Shown here piece by piece: positions 51,096 to 60,963 of a stretch of 64,000 bases of DNA. Below the pieces are notes generated by a model, which was not told where the DNA came from, searched no databases, and saw nothing but the letters and a program-made list of their open reading frames with translations. A program made the position numbers and the translations under genes. This stretch comes from a virus. The stretch lies in IMG/VR virus record IMGVR_UViG_3300028030_000011, positions 1 to 64,000 of that record; one strand, 5' to 3'. Every line of letters starts with the position of its first letter. Position 1 is the stretch's first letter.

Positions 51096-52316
51096 CTACA
51101 TCTCAGCAACAGTAAGAATTTTTGCGATTCTTTCGGGTCTACTGAAAAGCGACCCATAGTACCATTCCGTAACAGTCCAGCCAACTTTTCCATACGGGTC
51201 TTGTCTATCACGAGATTGGATAGATTGTGGTTTCTTATCATGGTACAAGAATTTCTTGCCTTGTGTACCAGCTTTAAATGAAATAGTAGTAAATGAACCA
51301 CCACCTACAACAAGCATAGGATATACGTCATATCTATCTTCACCTCCTGCATTAGTGCTATGTCTGTAACCTTGGTTAGCACCTGTAGCTAAAGCTCCTG
51401 ATGCTTCATATCTCATCATGTATTTACCAACATTAATGAATCTAAAGTTACCTACTCTACCCCACTCACCATTAGCCATTCCACCTGCATCAGCATATCT
51501 TTCAAGTGGTTCAAATGCTTCATTACCAAAGTAGTCAGTAAGCTTCATAATGGTTTTTTTCATGTGAGTACCAATATACATATATCTAGCATTAGAGATA
51601 GTAACAGTATCAATTAATCTACTACCTTTTACAATTGTAGTATTCATAGGAACATCAAGGTCATCTAGCTTGTCATTAAGAGCCATAAGCCCATCATAAG
51701 TGACAACAGAGACGTTACCACCTTCACCTGTTACTTCATCCATTTGTGTAGCTACACCACCATACATAACAGTACCAGCATTTGCAAGTAAGTCAAGTTG
51801 CAATGTATCTTCATAAATCTGTGCAACAGCCTTATATGTCTCTCTTGTATTCCATTGGATTAAATCAGACTCTGAGTCAAACTGTGCTGAATCTTTTGTA
51901 TATTCCCAAAATAAACCATAGTCTTCAAATGTACCTTCAATTTGTAATCTAGTGAATGAAACACGGTTAACTCTACCACCCATCTCTCCTACTCTTGGAA
52001 GAAGTGAAGTAATAGTTCCCACATCTCTACTTGAACCATATAGATTCTGTGTTACAGTATTGTCTGTAGCATAATCAACACCTGCTGAGTTAATACCTTC
52101 TGTACCAACGTTTCTGTCATCCAATAATGGTACATGAACCAATTGAACAATTTTTTTACCATGGTTCTTTGGTGTCTCTTTAGGGTCTGTTAATTGAGAA
52201 AAGTAATCATACCCAACTCTCTCTTCAATAGCTTTTTTAATCCAATAATCAGTTACTGTCTGACTACCAATACTTGATTGTGTACCACCTAAAGGGTCAT
52301 TATATTTAATTGGCAT
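51096..52316 (-). CDS. Major capsid protein, N4 gp56-like
   Basis: 406 residues, HK97-fold family of the N4 gp56 type. Supporting parts: the N-terminal VTDYWIKKAIEERVGYDYF, the central KLDDLDVPMN...ISNARYMYIGT segment and the C-terminal DRQDPYGKVGWTVTEWYYGS followed by RPERIAKILTVAEM, a typical ending of this family. AAAGGAATAAGAT precedes the ATG. The scaffold candidate lies immediately upstream. Confidence 0.85.
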   Translation of the reverse strand: MPIKYNDPLGGTQSSIGSQTVTDYWIKKAIEERVGYDYFSQLTDPKETPKNHGKKIVQLVHVPLLDDRNVGTEGINSAGVDYATDNTVTQNLYGSSRDVGTITSLLPRVGEMGGRVNRVSFTRLQIEGTFEDYGLFWEYTKDSAQFDSESDLIQWNTRETYKAVAQIYEDTLQLDLLANAGTVMYGGVATQMDEVTGEGGNVSVVTYDGLMALNDKLDDLDVPMNTTIVKGSRLIDTVTISNARYMYIGTHMKKTIMKLTDYFGNEAFEPLERYADAGGMANGEWGRVGNFRFINVGKYMMRYEASGALATGANQGYRHSTNAGGEDRYDVYPMLVVGGGSFTTISFKAGTQGKKFLYHDKKPQSIQSRDRQDPYGKVGWTVTEWYYGSLFSRPERIAKILTVAEM

Positions 52317-52336
52317 ATCTTATTCCTTTGTATAAT

Positions 52337-53389
52337 TTAAGTAGGTAAATCTTTCAGATATTTTTCATAAAATTCATCTGCTTCTTTTTCAGTCATTCCA
52401 AATAAATCTATTTCTGCAAGATTAACCTTTTCTTTTGTTTGTGTTGGCTGTTGTCTGCTAGGTGTTTTTGATACCTTAGCAACATCAACATTAGCTTTTT
52501 TCTGTTGTTTTGATTTAATACTAGTCACAACGTCACTATACGATTCAATATAAATATCTATCGTAGGTCTATTATCTTTTTCAAACAATTTCTTAGATTG
52601 AACAGTAGCCATAACTTTATTATATATTCCATTTTCCATATCAGCATTTAATGCTTCTAACAGTTGTGGAGATTTATAAAAAACTTGTGAACTTTCATCG
52701 CTAAAATCATTTACAATATTCTTTTGAAATTTATCATAATTATTTGATGATTTCAATCTTGAAAATGTATCTTCAAATTCTATTTCTTCCTCAGAAGATA
52801 TATTATCATTTGGAACATAAGCATCTTCAACTTCTTCATCATCAGATAAATCAAGTTCTCTTTTTTTAGCAAAATCCAATAATGCTTGTTTATCACCTTT
52901 TGCTATATCAATTAACTGGTTCATAACTGTTTTATCATCAGCTATTCCAGCATCTTTTAATGCGTTTATAATTCCCATATAAGGTTTAGCCTCTTGCATT
53001 TTCTTATTGTAATTTATACCCATTTGCATAAGCTGTACAGCCTTCTCAGGAGTATCTACAATAACTTCATGACCATTAGCCTTTATTGGATTTTGTAATA
53101 GTTTAGAAAAGGTAGATTCCGTATCAACTTCATCTAATTTACTATTATCATCCTCAACTTGACCTTCATTGTTTTCGATTGGGTCAATATTCTCTTCTTG
53201 TACTGGTTCATTAACCACATCTTCTTGTACTTGTTCATCAGGAGAATCTAACTCTATATTATAGTTATCATCATTATCTTCATGCTCAGAGAGATAAGCA
53301 TCTAAATCAAATGATGCAAACTCATCAGCACTCATATTGTTGAAGTCTGGAGTATTAGTAGTTGCGTAAGCATTGCTTCTGTCATCCAT
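52337..53389 (-). CDS. Capsid scaffolding protein candidate
   Basis: Very acidic and low-complexity in the first 100 residues, then helical, with a short conserved-looking tail EIDLFGMTEKEADEFYEKYL. Composition, size (350 aa) and place just before the capsid gene are typical of scaffolds. No motif proves it. Confidence 0.65.
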   Translation of the reverse strand: MDDRSNAYATTNTPDFNNMSADEFASFDLDAYLSEHEDNDDNYNIELDSPDEQVQEDVVNEPVQEENIDPIENNEGQVEDDNSKLDEVDTESTFSKLLQNPIKANGHEVIVDTPEKAVQLMQMGINYNKKMQEAKPYMGIINALKDAGIADDKTVMNQLIDIAKGDKQALLDFAKKRELDLSDDEEVEDAYVPNDNISSEEEIEFEDTFSRLKSSNNYDKFQKNIVNDFSDESSQVFYKSPQLLEALNADMENGIYNKVMATVQSKKLFEKDNRPTIDIYIESYSDVVTSIKSKQQKKANVDVAKVSKTPSRQQPTQTKEKVNLAEIDLFGMTEKEADEFYEKYLKDLPT

Positions 53390-53391
53390 AA

Positions 53392-53769
53392 TTATTTACC
53401 TGCCTGTTTTTTTTGAAGCTCTTCTTGAATCTCTTCAATTTGAGCTTTTGCATTTAAACCCTCAGCTTCTAGCTGTTTGAACCAAACTTGAACCACCCCA
53501 CTAGCATTAATAATACTATCTAATCTTTCACGTTGCACATCAGCCATTTCACCGAAAGAGACAGAAGGGTCTTGCTTTAATCTAATGCAACGTAAAGGAT
53601 ACTTATTGAAAAATTCCTCTGTAAACAACAATTTAAAATCTTTATTTTCTTTAAGATTTTCCATAGCATTATAAAGTTCAATCCTACCACTATCTTCAAT
53701 CTCTTTGATTGCGTCAGTTAATAATTGTGGGTTTACTGAATCATCTTTTTTAAGTTTATTTTTACTCAT
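53392..53769 (-). CDS. Head-cluster protein (125 aa)
   Basis: Helical protein with a charged N-terminus and a C-terminal coiled coil (EAEGLNAKAQIEEIQEELQK). Ends 2 bp before the scaffold candidate. Possibly a head or assembly factor; not recognised. Confidence 0.55.
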   Translation of the reverse strand: MSKNKLKKDDSVNPQLLTDAIKEIEDSGRIELYNAMENLKENKDFKLLFTEEFFNKYPLRCIRLKQDPSVSFGEMADVQRERLDSIINASGVVQVWFKQLEAEGLNAKAQIEEIQEELQKKQAGK

Positions 53770-53840
53770 TATTTTTCCTTTTTTATTTAATTGTGATATT
53801 CAAATAATATCTCATTGTCACTTAATAAATTAAAACTAAG

Positions 53841-54275
53841 TTATAGTTTCAACTTTATTAATTTATTATATCGTAATTCTCTGACATTATATTTGTCTCT
53901 GAAACTTTTGTTAACTTGCCAATGTGGGTAATCTTTACCCCATAAGTCATATCCATGTTCTATAGGAAGATTATATTTATCTATAATTGTATGCATAGCA
54001 ATAGCTATAGATTTATATTCATCTCCAACATTATCCCATTGTAATGAATCATCTTTCCAAACAACAAGGTCTACAGCATTACCTGTTAAATGATTAGAGT
54101 TCATAGTCCAAGATACACCTCTTTTAACAAGTTGTTTTTGTCTCTTAAGACTTCTAACACCTTCAAATACAGTAAAATCTTGTTCTGTAATCTTTATTGC
54201 TTCTGTAACAGCAAAAGCTAATATAGGATTAATTCCTAATAATTTAGATTGACTTTTTTTACCAAGTTCATACAT
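53841..54275 (-). CDS. Endolysin, M15-type peptidase (L-Ala-D-Glu/VanY-like)
   Basis: EGVRSLKRQKQLVKRGVSWT, then SNHLTGNAVDLVVW (His and Asp zinc ligands) and, near the end, DYPHWQVNK (third ligand) form the M15 peptidase pattern of T5-type endolysins. It cleaves peptide stems of peptidoglycan. The frame extends to 54311, but GGTGA precedes the ATG at 54275, right after the upstream stop. It forms a lysis block with the next two genes. Confidence 0.85.
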   Translation of the reverse strand: MYELGKKSQSKLLGINPILAFAVTEAIKITEQDFTVFEGVRSLKRQKQLVKRGVSWTMNSNHLTGNAVDLVVWKDDSLQWDNVGDEYKSIAIAMHTIIDKYNLPIEHGYDLWGKDYPHWQVNKSFRDKYNVRELRYNKLIKLKL

Positions 54276-54276
54276 G

Positions 54277-54579
54277 TTATTCACCAAATATTTTAATAAT
54301 ACCACTAACACCTACAAATTGCATTGTTAATATAATACCTAATGCTATATAGATAAATTTAGATTGTTTATCTATCTTTGCATTAACCTCTTTCCAATCA
54401 TTCTTATCATCTAGTATAAATCTGTCAAATTGTTCACCAAGTAATTTTAGGCTATTTGCAGTCTCAACCCTAAGTTTTGTTGCTTCATATCCACAACAAC
54501 CATTCTCCAATGTAGAGATTCTCTCTTCAAGTCTTTCTATTTGTGCCTTTAACACAGGGCATACTTTATTATTAACCAT
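54277..54579 (-). CDS. Coiled-coil tail-anchored lysis accessory (XhlA/Rz-like)
   Basis: Helical, with a coiled coil (QIERLEERISTLEN and later EVNAKIDKQSKF) and one transmembrane segment at the C-terminal end (IYIALGIILTMQFVGVSGII, about 77-96). This is the layout of XhlA-like holin partners. It stands between holin and endolysin. Confidence 0.6.
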   Translation of the reverse strand: MVNNKVCPVLKAQIERLEERISTLENGCCGYEATKLRVETANSLKLLGEQFDRFILDDKNDWKEVNAKIDKQSKFIYIALGIILTMQFVGVSGIIKIFGE

Positions 54580-54843
54580 CTAAAATCCAATATCAATATT
54601 TTTTCTATCTCTAATCAATGGTTTATCATCACCATCTTTACGATATTTTGCTAATCCAAATGCTCCAGCTAATCCAACGATTATATTCATTACTACAAAT
54701 ATAGTGTTACCATAATTGTTGTTACCTGTAATTGATTCTAGTATCGGCAACAATGTATCTTTATATTGTAGTAACACAGATAATACTGTTATTACTGTTA
54801 TACCAAATTTTACCGTATTGCTTTTTCTGATAGTACTTAACAT
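54580..54843 (-). CDS. Holin candidate (87 aa)
   Basis: Two transmembrane segments: KFGITVITVLSVLLQY (about 12-27) and FVVMNIIVGLAGAFGLA (about 49-65), with a basic and charged C-terminus (KYRKDGDDKP). Size, topology and position next to the endolysin support a class II-type holin. Confidence 0.72.
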   Translation of the reverse strand: MLSTIRKSNTVKFGITVITVLSVLLQYKDTLLPILESITGNNNYGNTIFVVMNIIVGLAGAFGLAKYRKDGDDKPLIRDRKNIDIGF

Positions 54844-54855
54844 TATATGTCCTTT

Positions 54856-56556
54856 TTATAATGTTGCATTATCACTTCTGATTACACTAAAGCCTGTCTT
54901 ATCAAATATAGTTCCATTCCCAACAACGGTTGATTCTAAAGAGAAAGATACATAGTAATCACTAGGTAATTTAAATCTTAAATATAAATGGTCATCACTA
55001 CCAAGATAACTATCTACTTCTGTGAACACACCACTTCTATCCAAAGATTGTCTGTTTAGCAATGAGTTATTTGTAGAATAGACATACCCAACATATACAA
55101 TATCCAATATTGCAGACGCACCATACGCATACCCAATTACAGAGAAGTGGAACATTGCACTAAAGTCTATATTTAATGGTGTTCTTATATGAATATAATC
55201 ATTTGTAGCAGCAGAGTGAAAATGCTCTAGTATTCGTGTTCGTGTTCCTCTTATTGATTGAGATAATTGCATTGGATATTTCCAGCTACCCTTCCCATTA
55301 TCATCAGATGTGTACACTTTCCCATCTGATGCGTATTGTGGCTGGACTAGTCCTTTATCTGAATTGTAAATTTTCAAATCTCCATTTTTAATATTAACAA
55401 CATCTGCTACATCAAGGTATACATCAACTTCCGTACTCCCATTGCCATAACCAATATACATACCTCTAATATCATCAACATTTCTATATTCTGTGTATCC
55501 ATAATGCAACGCAGTATCATAAGTTGCTCTTATATATTTAGCATCTGGATGGATAAGTAGCTTACCATCTTTGTTGTATACTCCACTTCCAAGATGCAAA
55601 TTACCACCATTTATACTGCACAGACTGTCCTGTAGTTGACCATTTGAACCATCGAAAATTGGGATATGTTCATCAGTAGATGCAACTTTATCTACTTTAT
55701 TTGAGAGACTTGTACGTTCAATTTGTGTCATCCATTTTTTTGTTGTTGTCTCAGACACATCATCTGCTGTATGAACGTGTGTTGAATTTGATTTTAAATC
55801 CAATTCAGTTCTTACTGCTTTCTCGGTTGGGTACAATGTGTCATTTGAATTTGCTGTTCTTACTGATGTTGTCTTGTTTAATTTAAGTTCTCTATCATCT
55901 AACGCACTAGATAAACCAGCAATATTTCCAATAGATAATGTATCTAAATCATCTTTATTTTGTTTTATAAAATCAACAATTTCTTGTAGCTCATCCAATG
56001 TGGCATCATCACTAAGTAGTAACGTAGTAATGTCATCAATTAAGCCTTTCAGTATTCTAAGTTGATTTGCACTACCAGCTTTATCTGTATCATTACTAGT
56101 TAGATTATCTTTGATGTCATTTAATCTAGCTAGAGTATTTTCGGCTACTGTTGTAAAACTAGCTGTTGTAGCATCAAGAATTAACGAATTAGCATGTGTA
56201 TGTTCATTGTTTACGGCATCTGTAGTATCAAGATTTGGAACATTACCTAATCCAACCTTCTCTTTAGTTACATCATTTAATGTTGTCTCTGACGTATAAT
56301 ACCCAATTTTTTGCTCTCCTCTTTGTTGAGAGTTTAAATGGTATACCCATACAGTAGAACCAACTAGCATGTCCTCATTATATTTAATTGTAGTGTCTAC
56401 AATCGTATTATATGTATCTAAATCATCAGGGTTGTCAGAAACATATAGGTTGCCAATAAATTTATTGTCATTAATTATCGTAACAAAATTACCTTCATTT
56501 ACATTGAATTCTCTTTTGACTCCATGCTCATGCAATAAAAACTTATTTGGTATCAT
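54856..56556 (-). CDS. Tail fibre-like protein (566 aa)
   Basis: The N-terminal 95 residues resemble those of the protein at 61795: FIGNLYVSDNPDDLDTY and VWVYHLNSQQRGEQKIGYY, a probable virion-attachment module. A fibre-type linker follows (KVGLGNVPNLDTTDAVN, then YPTEKAVRTELDLKS). The C-terminal third is a beta-rich receptor or trimerisation region. It overlaps the portal stop by 14 bp. Confidence 0.7.
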   Translation of the reverse strand: MIPNKFLLHEHGVKREFNVNEGNFVTIINDNKFIGNLYVSDNPDDLDTYNTIVDTTIKYNEDMLVGSTVWVYHLNSQQRGEQKIGYYTSETTLNDVTKEKVGLGNVPNLDTTDAVNNEHTHANSLILDATTASFTTVAENTLARLNDIKDNLTSNDTDKAGSANQLRILKGLIDDITTLLLSDDATLDELQEIVDFIKQNKDDLDTLSIGNIAGLSSALDDRELKLNKTTSVRTANSNDTLYPTEKAVRTELDLKSNSTHVHTADDVSETTTKKWMTQIERTSLSNKVDKVASTDEHIPIFDGSNGQLQDSLCSINGGNLHLGSGVYNKDGKLLIHPDAKYIRATYDTALHYGYTEYRNVDDIRGMYIGYGNGSTEVDVYLDVADVVNIKNGDLKIYNSDKGLVQPQYASDGKVYTSDDNGKGSWKYPMQLSQSIRGTRTRILEHFHSAATNDYIHIRTPLNIDFSAMFHFSVIGYAYGASAILDIVYVGYVYSTNNSLLNRQSLDRSGVFTEVDSYLGSDDHLYLRFKLPSDYYVSFSLESTVVGNGTIFDKTGFSVIRSDNATL

Positions 56557-58546
56557 TTTTACTCTCCTGTTTAATTTTCTCTATTGTAGCTTGTTTTGCT
56601 ACATCTTCTGTTGCTTCACTACCATCAATTTTTCTTGTAAACTCTAAATCATCTAAATCAGCTTTTGAACCAGCTTGTTTAGCCATAGCAAGATAGTGTT
56701 CAGCCTGAGCTTTCTCTTTATATATTTTAGCTTTTTGCTCTTCTAATTGCAACTGTTGCATCTCTTGCATGAATTGGTCAGGTTGAGGTTTGAAGTTTAG
56801 TATAGCTTTACTCATTGACTCTTCGCCATCAAGTCTACTTATTTGTGCTTGGTAGATTCTTCTTTCTCTCTCATCCATATTATTACCTGTAGTCTGTAAT
56901 AAGAATGCTAATCGTTCAGCTTTTGCTGCTCTAATCTCAGGAGATGATATATTTATATTCATACCAAATAATGGTTGGTATTGAGTTCTCTCTATAAATA
57001 ATTGTTCAGAACCTGTTTTTAACATTATCTCTTCATCAGATAGTAACTCTATATCTAATCTAGCAACTTTTATTGCTAACTTTTTAAGACCACTAGCTAA
57101 TCTTCTAAGTATTGAAGCTTCTCTTTTAGATACAGCATCTACTGCACTTCTAACACCTGTAGCTGTACTTCCCATAGAATCACCTGTGATACCATTAGAG
57201 CTAAAAGCTTTAACTCCTGTAAGGCTCTCAGCTTCATTGTTAAACGTTCCTATTAGCCAAGGTACTATCTGTGGTATATCTTCAAAATTTTGAGTATATA
57301 TAGCTTCCTGTGGATTATGTTCAGGATTTATCTCACAATCTTCTCCAGCTTGTAATTTATGTCTATTGTATCTATCAAAAGCACCTTTTCTATATATCTT
57401 TTGTCCTAATGCTTTTTTACCTGTTAAATCAATAACTCCTCTTAATATAGCTGATATAATATCTTGATTATCAGTTATCAAATCAGTAGGACTATCTCCA
57501 TAATTACTATTTACTTTTGGCAAACATTGAACCAACTCAAATGGTAACTCATGAAGAGGATATGGATTTTTCTCCATCCTAACTATAGTTTCATTTATCC
57601 ATGATATAACAACTGGTTCAGATACTCCATCATTATCAATATCATAATATCCCCAATATTCATTTACTATTAACTCTTTATTTGGAATATGAGCTACTCC
57701 ATTTGATTGTAACCAATCAAGTTCAGCTGTCAATGAAAAATCTTCAGGAACAACAGCTAAGTCTCCAACTGTTAGTTTACTTAAATTAAAATATCTACCA
57801 TCCTCTTTTAAATCAGATAATGTACTTCTGAATCTATGTCTTACATATTTAGCTTTAGATATATCTCCTTTTGCTGATGGGTCAATAGTTACGTTTTCAA
57901 TATCACAAAACTCAAATACAGGTTGATTTCTTACCACTATCTCTCTAACGACAGTCATTGAACCATCTCCATTGTTTGGCGATATAATATCAGTATAAGT
58001 ATCCATATCATATTCCTCAATTGGAATAATTAATTCATCTCTTTTAATCTCTCTATCCCAAGAAATTTTTATAATTGATGTTCCATCATCTACTGTTTTA
58101 GCAATGTATCGTGTAAGGAAATCATCATAATCATTCTCTTTTGTGAATTGAAAATTTAATAAATCTTGCAATTGAAAGAGAGCCAATCTATTCATTGGCA
58201 TTGAATCGCTTAATTCAAACAATGCATCATTTTGTGTTAACGCTGCTTCTAAATTTGGATATTGCCATGTAGATTGTTTTTTAACTAATCTATATACAAA
58301 TTTAGAACCATTATCAGAAGTATCGAAATTAATTTCACCATCTCTGTAACTATGCCATTCAATTATCTTGGAAAGCTGAGCCATAAGCTCATTCTCTCCA
58401 GATTGCATTTCATCATTTAGATTGTCAATAGTTGGTATATTCTTCCAATCTACTTTTAGATTCCCATTATCATTATAATGTTTATCTATTTTGTAGTCAT
58501 TTTCTTTATTTTCAATATCGTATGTTTTTTCTATTTTTTTAGACAT
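56543..58546 (-). CDS. Portal protein, N4 gp59/P22-like
   Basis: 667 residues. The N-terminal part contains STWQYPNLEAALTQND and DFLTRYIAKTVDDGTSIIKI; the middle FEFCDIENVTIDPSAKGDIS and later LRGVIDLTGKKALGQKIYRK; the C-terminal helices (EEQKAKIYKEKAQAEHYLA) would form the barrel. These features match portals of N4- and P22-like phages. It forms the DNA entry vertex of the head. Confidence 0.8.
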   Translation of the reverse strand: MSKKIEKTYDIENKENDYKIDKHYNDNGNLKVDWKNIPTIDNLNDEMQSGENELMAQLSKIIEWHSYRDGEINFDTSDNGSKFVYRLVKKQSTWQYPNLEAALTQNDALFELSDSMPMNRLALFQLQDLLNFQFTKENDYDDFLTRYIAKTVDDGTSIIKISWDREIKRDELIIPIEEYDMDTYTDIISPNNGDGSMTVVREIVVRNQPVFEFCDIENVTIDPSAKGDISKAKYVRHRFRSTLSDLKEDGRYFNLSKLTVGDLAVVPEDFSLTAELDWLQSNGVAHIPNKELIVNEYWGYYDIDNDGVSEPVVISWINETIVRMEKNPYPLHELPFELVQCLPKVNSNYGDSPTDLITDNQDIISAILRGVIDLTGKKALGQKIYRKGAFDRYNRHKLQAGEDCEINPEHNPQEAIYTQNFEDIPQIVPWLIGTFNNEAESLTGVKAFSSNGITGDSMGSTATGVRSAVDAVSKREASILRRLASGLKKLAIKVARLDIELLSDEEIMLKTGSEQLFIERTQYQPLFGMNINISSPEIRAAKAERLAFLLQTTGNNMDERERRIYQAQISRLDGEESMSKAILNFKPQPDQFMQEMQQLQLEEQKAKIYKEKAQAEHYLAMAKQAGSKADLDDLEFTRKIDGSEATEDVAKQATIEKIKQESKNDTK

Positions 58547-58557
58547 GCTTCTCGACC

Positions 58558-60465
58558 TTACAATGTATTCTCATATATGTCTTGTACAGTTACTGTATCT
58601 AACTCTTCTTTATAATATCTTACGTCTGAGAATAAACATTTTGTATTGTATGCAGAGTTTGTAACATTTGTATATCCACCTAGAGACAGAGGAGTATTAT
58701 AGTTTTTTGACATATTATTTAATGTGGCACTTTTTATAATCTGACCATTTACATATACTCTTGCTATTGAATTTGTATAATCAATAGAAAACGCTATATG
58801 AACCCATGTATCTATTGGGAAATAATTGTTATTGTCAAAATACAATACTACAGTTGTGTCACCATATATATTTATTCTAGCTTTTGAATTTGTTACATCA
58901 TTGATAACAGCCCATTCATAATACGGTGATGAATGAGATGTGTACGCTTTATTCATAAGAATATTATCGTCTCCACTAACTGTTTCTAAAGGCTTAATCC
59001 ATGCAGTAACAGTAAATATGTCTCCCATATTTCCTAGTGGTAAGTCTATCCTATCATCAGTTCCATCAGTATAATAAACATCACCTCTAGTGCCATCAGT
59101 ATATGCTGATGCCCCATTAATTAACGAAGCATTAGAGTAATTACCTTGCTTGTCTACTAATGTGTTAATAAATGTATAGTATGCATCTGGCGAAGACACG
59201 AATAGTAGTGGAATATCTTTTGCTCCCAATGAAGCACTATATATTCTCACATAACTTATTTTACCATCATACGCATCACTCTCAGAGAATGAGATTCTAT
59301 CTCCACTTGTTATTAAAGAAGCATCAGTAGTACCTGCTGACTGTGTTACTAGTTCACCATTAACATGAATATCGTACTTGGAATTTGCACTATTCCAATT
59401 ACATATAATTCGTGAACAATATGTATTGGCGATATTATCAGTTATATATGTTACTTCTCCATCAGCACTTTTAATAGAAAGTGTTTCATTAGTTGCAGAA
59501 CCGTCTGATTGACCTAAAAATACGCCTATGTCACTTGCTCCAAACCCAATAAGTTGTTGTTTTAATGATGCACTAGTTATTTCATTTGTTGGAGTAATAT
59601 CAAATACAATAGCATATATATCAGGTACTGATAATGAAAGTTTTAAAAAGTTTCCAGAATTACCATTGAAATTAGCTGCTCTGTCAGTTAGTGGAACACT
59701 ACCTGTAACAGTCAAATGTCTTTGAGTGTGCCAATTATCATCATAACTATCATAGAATGGATATACAGCTATTAAATCATTGTCAACTCTTAGTGGATGA
59801 TTATATAAATCATAATCAAATATATGTTTAACATCTGATTGTGACAAGACACTATTCCATGCTCTAAGAGTAGAGTATCTCCCAACCATCCCATTTGTTC
59901 TAGTAGATACATGATTGCCAATAGTTATATTTGGTGTATTTGCTGTAAATGTAGTTGATTGCTGATATACTTGTGAACCATCCAAGAATAGTGTTACCTC
60001 TCCGTTGTTGCCTGTAACCAATATGTGATACCATCTATTAGGTACAATAGGTTCAAGAGTATTTAGTACCGTTGCAGAGTTCCCTTTAACTTCCAATTTT
60101 ACATTATTGGATGAACCATCTCCCATACTGACCATAACGTATTCAGTTGTATCATCTCCTATAGATAATATGTTTTGGTTCACCATATTACTATTTGTCT
60201 TTTTGACACACAAAGATATAGTCCATGTTGAAGATATATCAAATGTAGATACTCCATCTAGATAATCACCTGTTTGATTTTGAGCCAAGCATGACCCCTT
60301 TAATGTGTCACTACTCCATTCAGCTCCTGTAGCTGTAAAGTCATTGTCATATCTAAAATCTTCACCTGTTCCAGTTAACGGTACAGTTAATATTTGATTA
60401 TTTGGTATTCTACCTCTTGTATTTAGAAAAACTCTTTGACACGCACTCATGAAAGCACCAAACAT
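58558..60465 (-). CDS. LamG/concanavalin-fold adhesin, three repeats (635 aa)
   Basis: Three laminin G-like domains at about 55-225, 265-425 and 465-630. Each has the pattern hydrophobic strand, then W-Y/T-H-I-(L/A)-x-x, then V/L-F/Y-x-(D/N)-G (VPNRWYHILVTG, VTLFLDGSQV; YDIHVNGELV; DTWVHIAFSI, ARVYVNGQII). Such domains bind glycans or surface polymers. It lies next to the portal among fibre genes and is likely a receptor-binding or head decoration protein. Its start overlaps the upstream stop as TAATG. Confidence 0.75.
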   Translation of the reverse strand: MFGAFMSACQRVFLNTRGRIPNNQILTVPLTGTGEDFRYDNDFTATGAEWSSDTLKGSCLAQNQTGDYLDGVSTFDISSTWTISLCVKKTNSNMVNQNILSIGDDTTEYVMVSMGDGSSNNVKLEVKGNSATVLNTLEPIVPNRWYHILVTGNNGEVTLFLDGSQVYQQSTTFTANTPNITIGNHVSTRTNGMVGRYSTLRAWNSVLSQSDVKHIFDYDLYNHPLRVDNDLIAVYPFYDSYDDNWHTQRHLTVTGSVPLTDRAANFNGNSGNFLKLSLSVPDIYAIVFDITPTNEITSASLKQQLIGFGASDIGVFLGQSDGSATNETLSIKSADGEVTYITDNIANTYCSRIICNWNSANSKYDIHVNGELVTQSAGTTDASLITSGDRISFSESDAYDGKISYVRIYSASLGAKDIPLLFVSSPDAYYTFINTLVDKQGNYSNASLINGASAYTDGTRGDVYYTDGTDDRIDLPLGNMGDIFTVTAWIKPLETVSGDDNILMNKAYTSHSSPYYEWAVINDVTNSKARINIYGDTTVVLYFDNNNYFPIDTWVHIAFSIDYTNSIARVYVNGQIIKSATLNNMSKNYNTPLSLGGYTNVTNSAYNTKCLFSDVRYYKEELDTVTVQDIYENTL

Positions 60466-60953
60466 TAGTCCATCCTTCCTATTCTTATAATTGTTGTTGA
60501 TTGAATAAAATATCCAAAAGTTTCATCACCTGTTAAAGAGCTAGGAACTGTTTTGAATTTAAACTCAGTTCCCCAACCTGTAACATTTTCAGCTGATTGT
60601 ATTACTATAATTCCTGATTGACCTACATTGAGATTTGTAGCTGTTACATTAGCACTTGTGGCTGTAAATACAAAATTATTTTCAGTATCGAAATCAATAA
60701 CATTAGAAGCTGTTGTTGTATCTATACCTGTTGTCTGAACACCTGTGAAATTATTTCCACCAGACAAGACAGCACCACCACCACCACTATTGGCTACCCA
60801 ACTTCTAGTTCCACTAGTTGTTGATGATAATATATATCCATCAGTAGGAGGATTTCCTAAAGATGGTTCTCTAGCTTCTACTTCGCTTTTAATCTTTGTC
60901 AAATACGTTTGAAATTGAGTTCTTACATATTGATATAAATTTATTACAGCCAT
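60465..60953 (-). CDS. Small fibre-like virion protein (162 aa)
   Basis: The N-terminus INLYQYVRTQFQTYLTKIK matches that of the next gene upstream (IDLKAYVRSQFQTYLPVIK), a shared attachment helix. A glycine hinge (SGGGGAVLSGG, about 75-85) leads to a small beta domain. AAAGGATAATAA precedes the ATG. Confidence 0.6.
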   Translation of the reverse strand: MAVINLYQYVRTQFQTYLTKIKSEVEAREPSLGNPPTDGYILSSTTSGTRSWVANSGGGGAVLSGGNNFTGVQTTGIDTTTASNVIDFDTENNFVFTATSANVTATNLNVGQSGIIVIQSAENVTGWGTEFKFKTVPSSLTGDETFGYFIQSTTIIRIGRMD

Positions 60954-60963
60954 TTATTATCCT

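Noticed and set aside
53392-53769. Terminase small subunit
   Set aside because: It is small and lies in the head cluster, but shows no HTH at the N-terminus and no large subunit is nearby.
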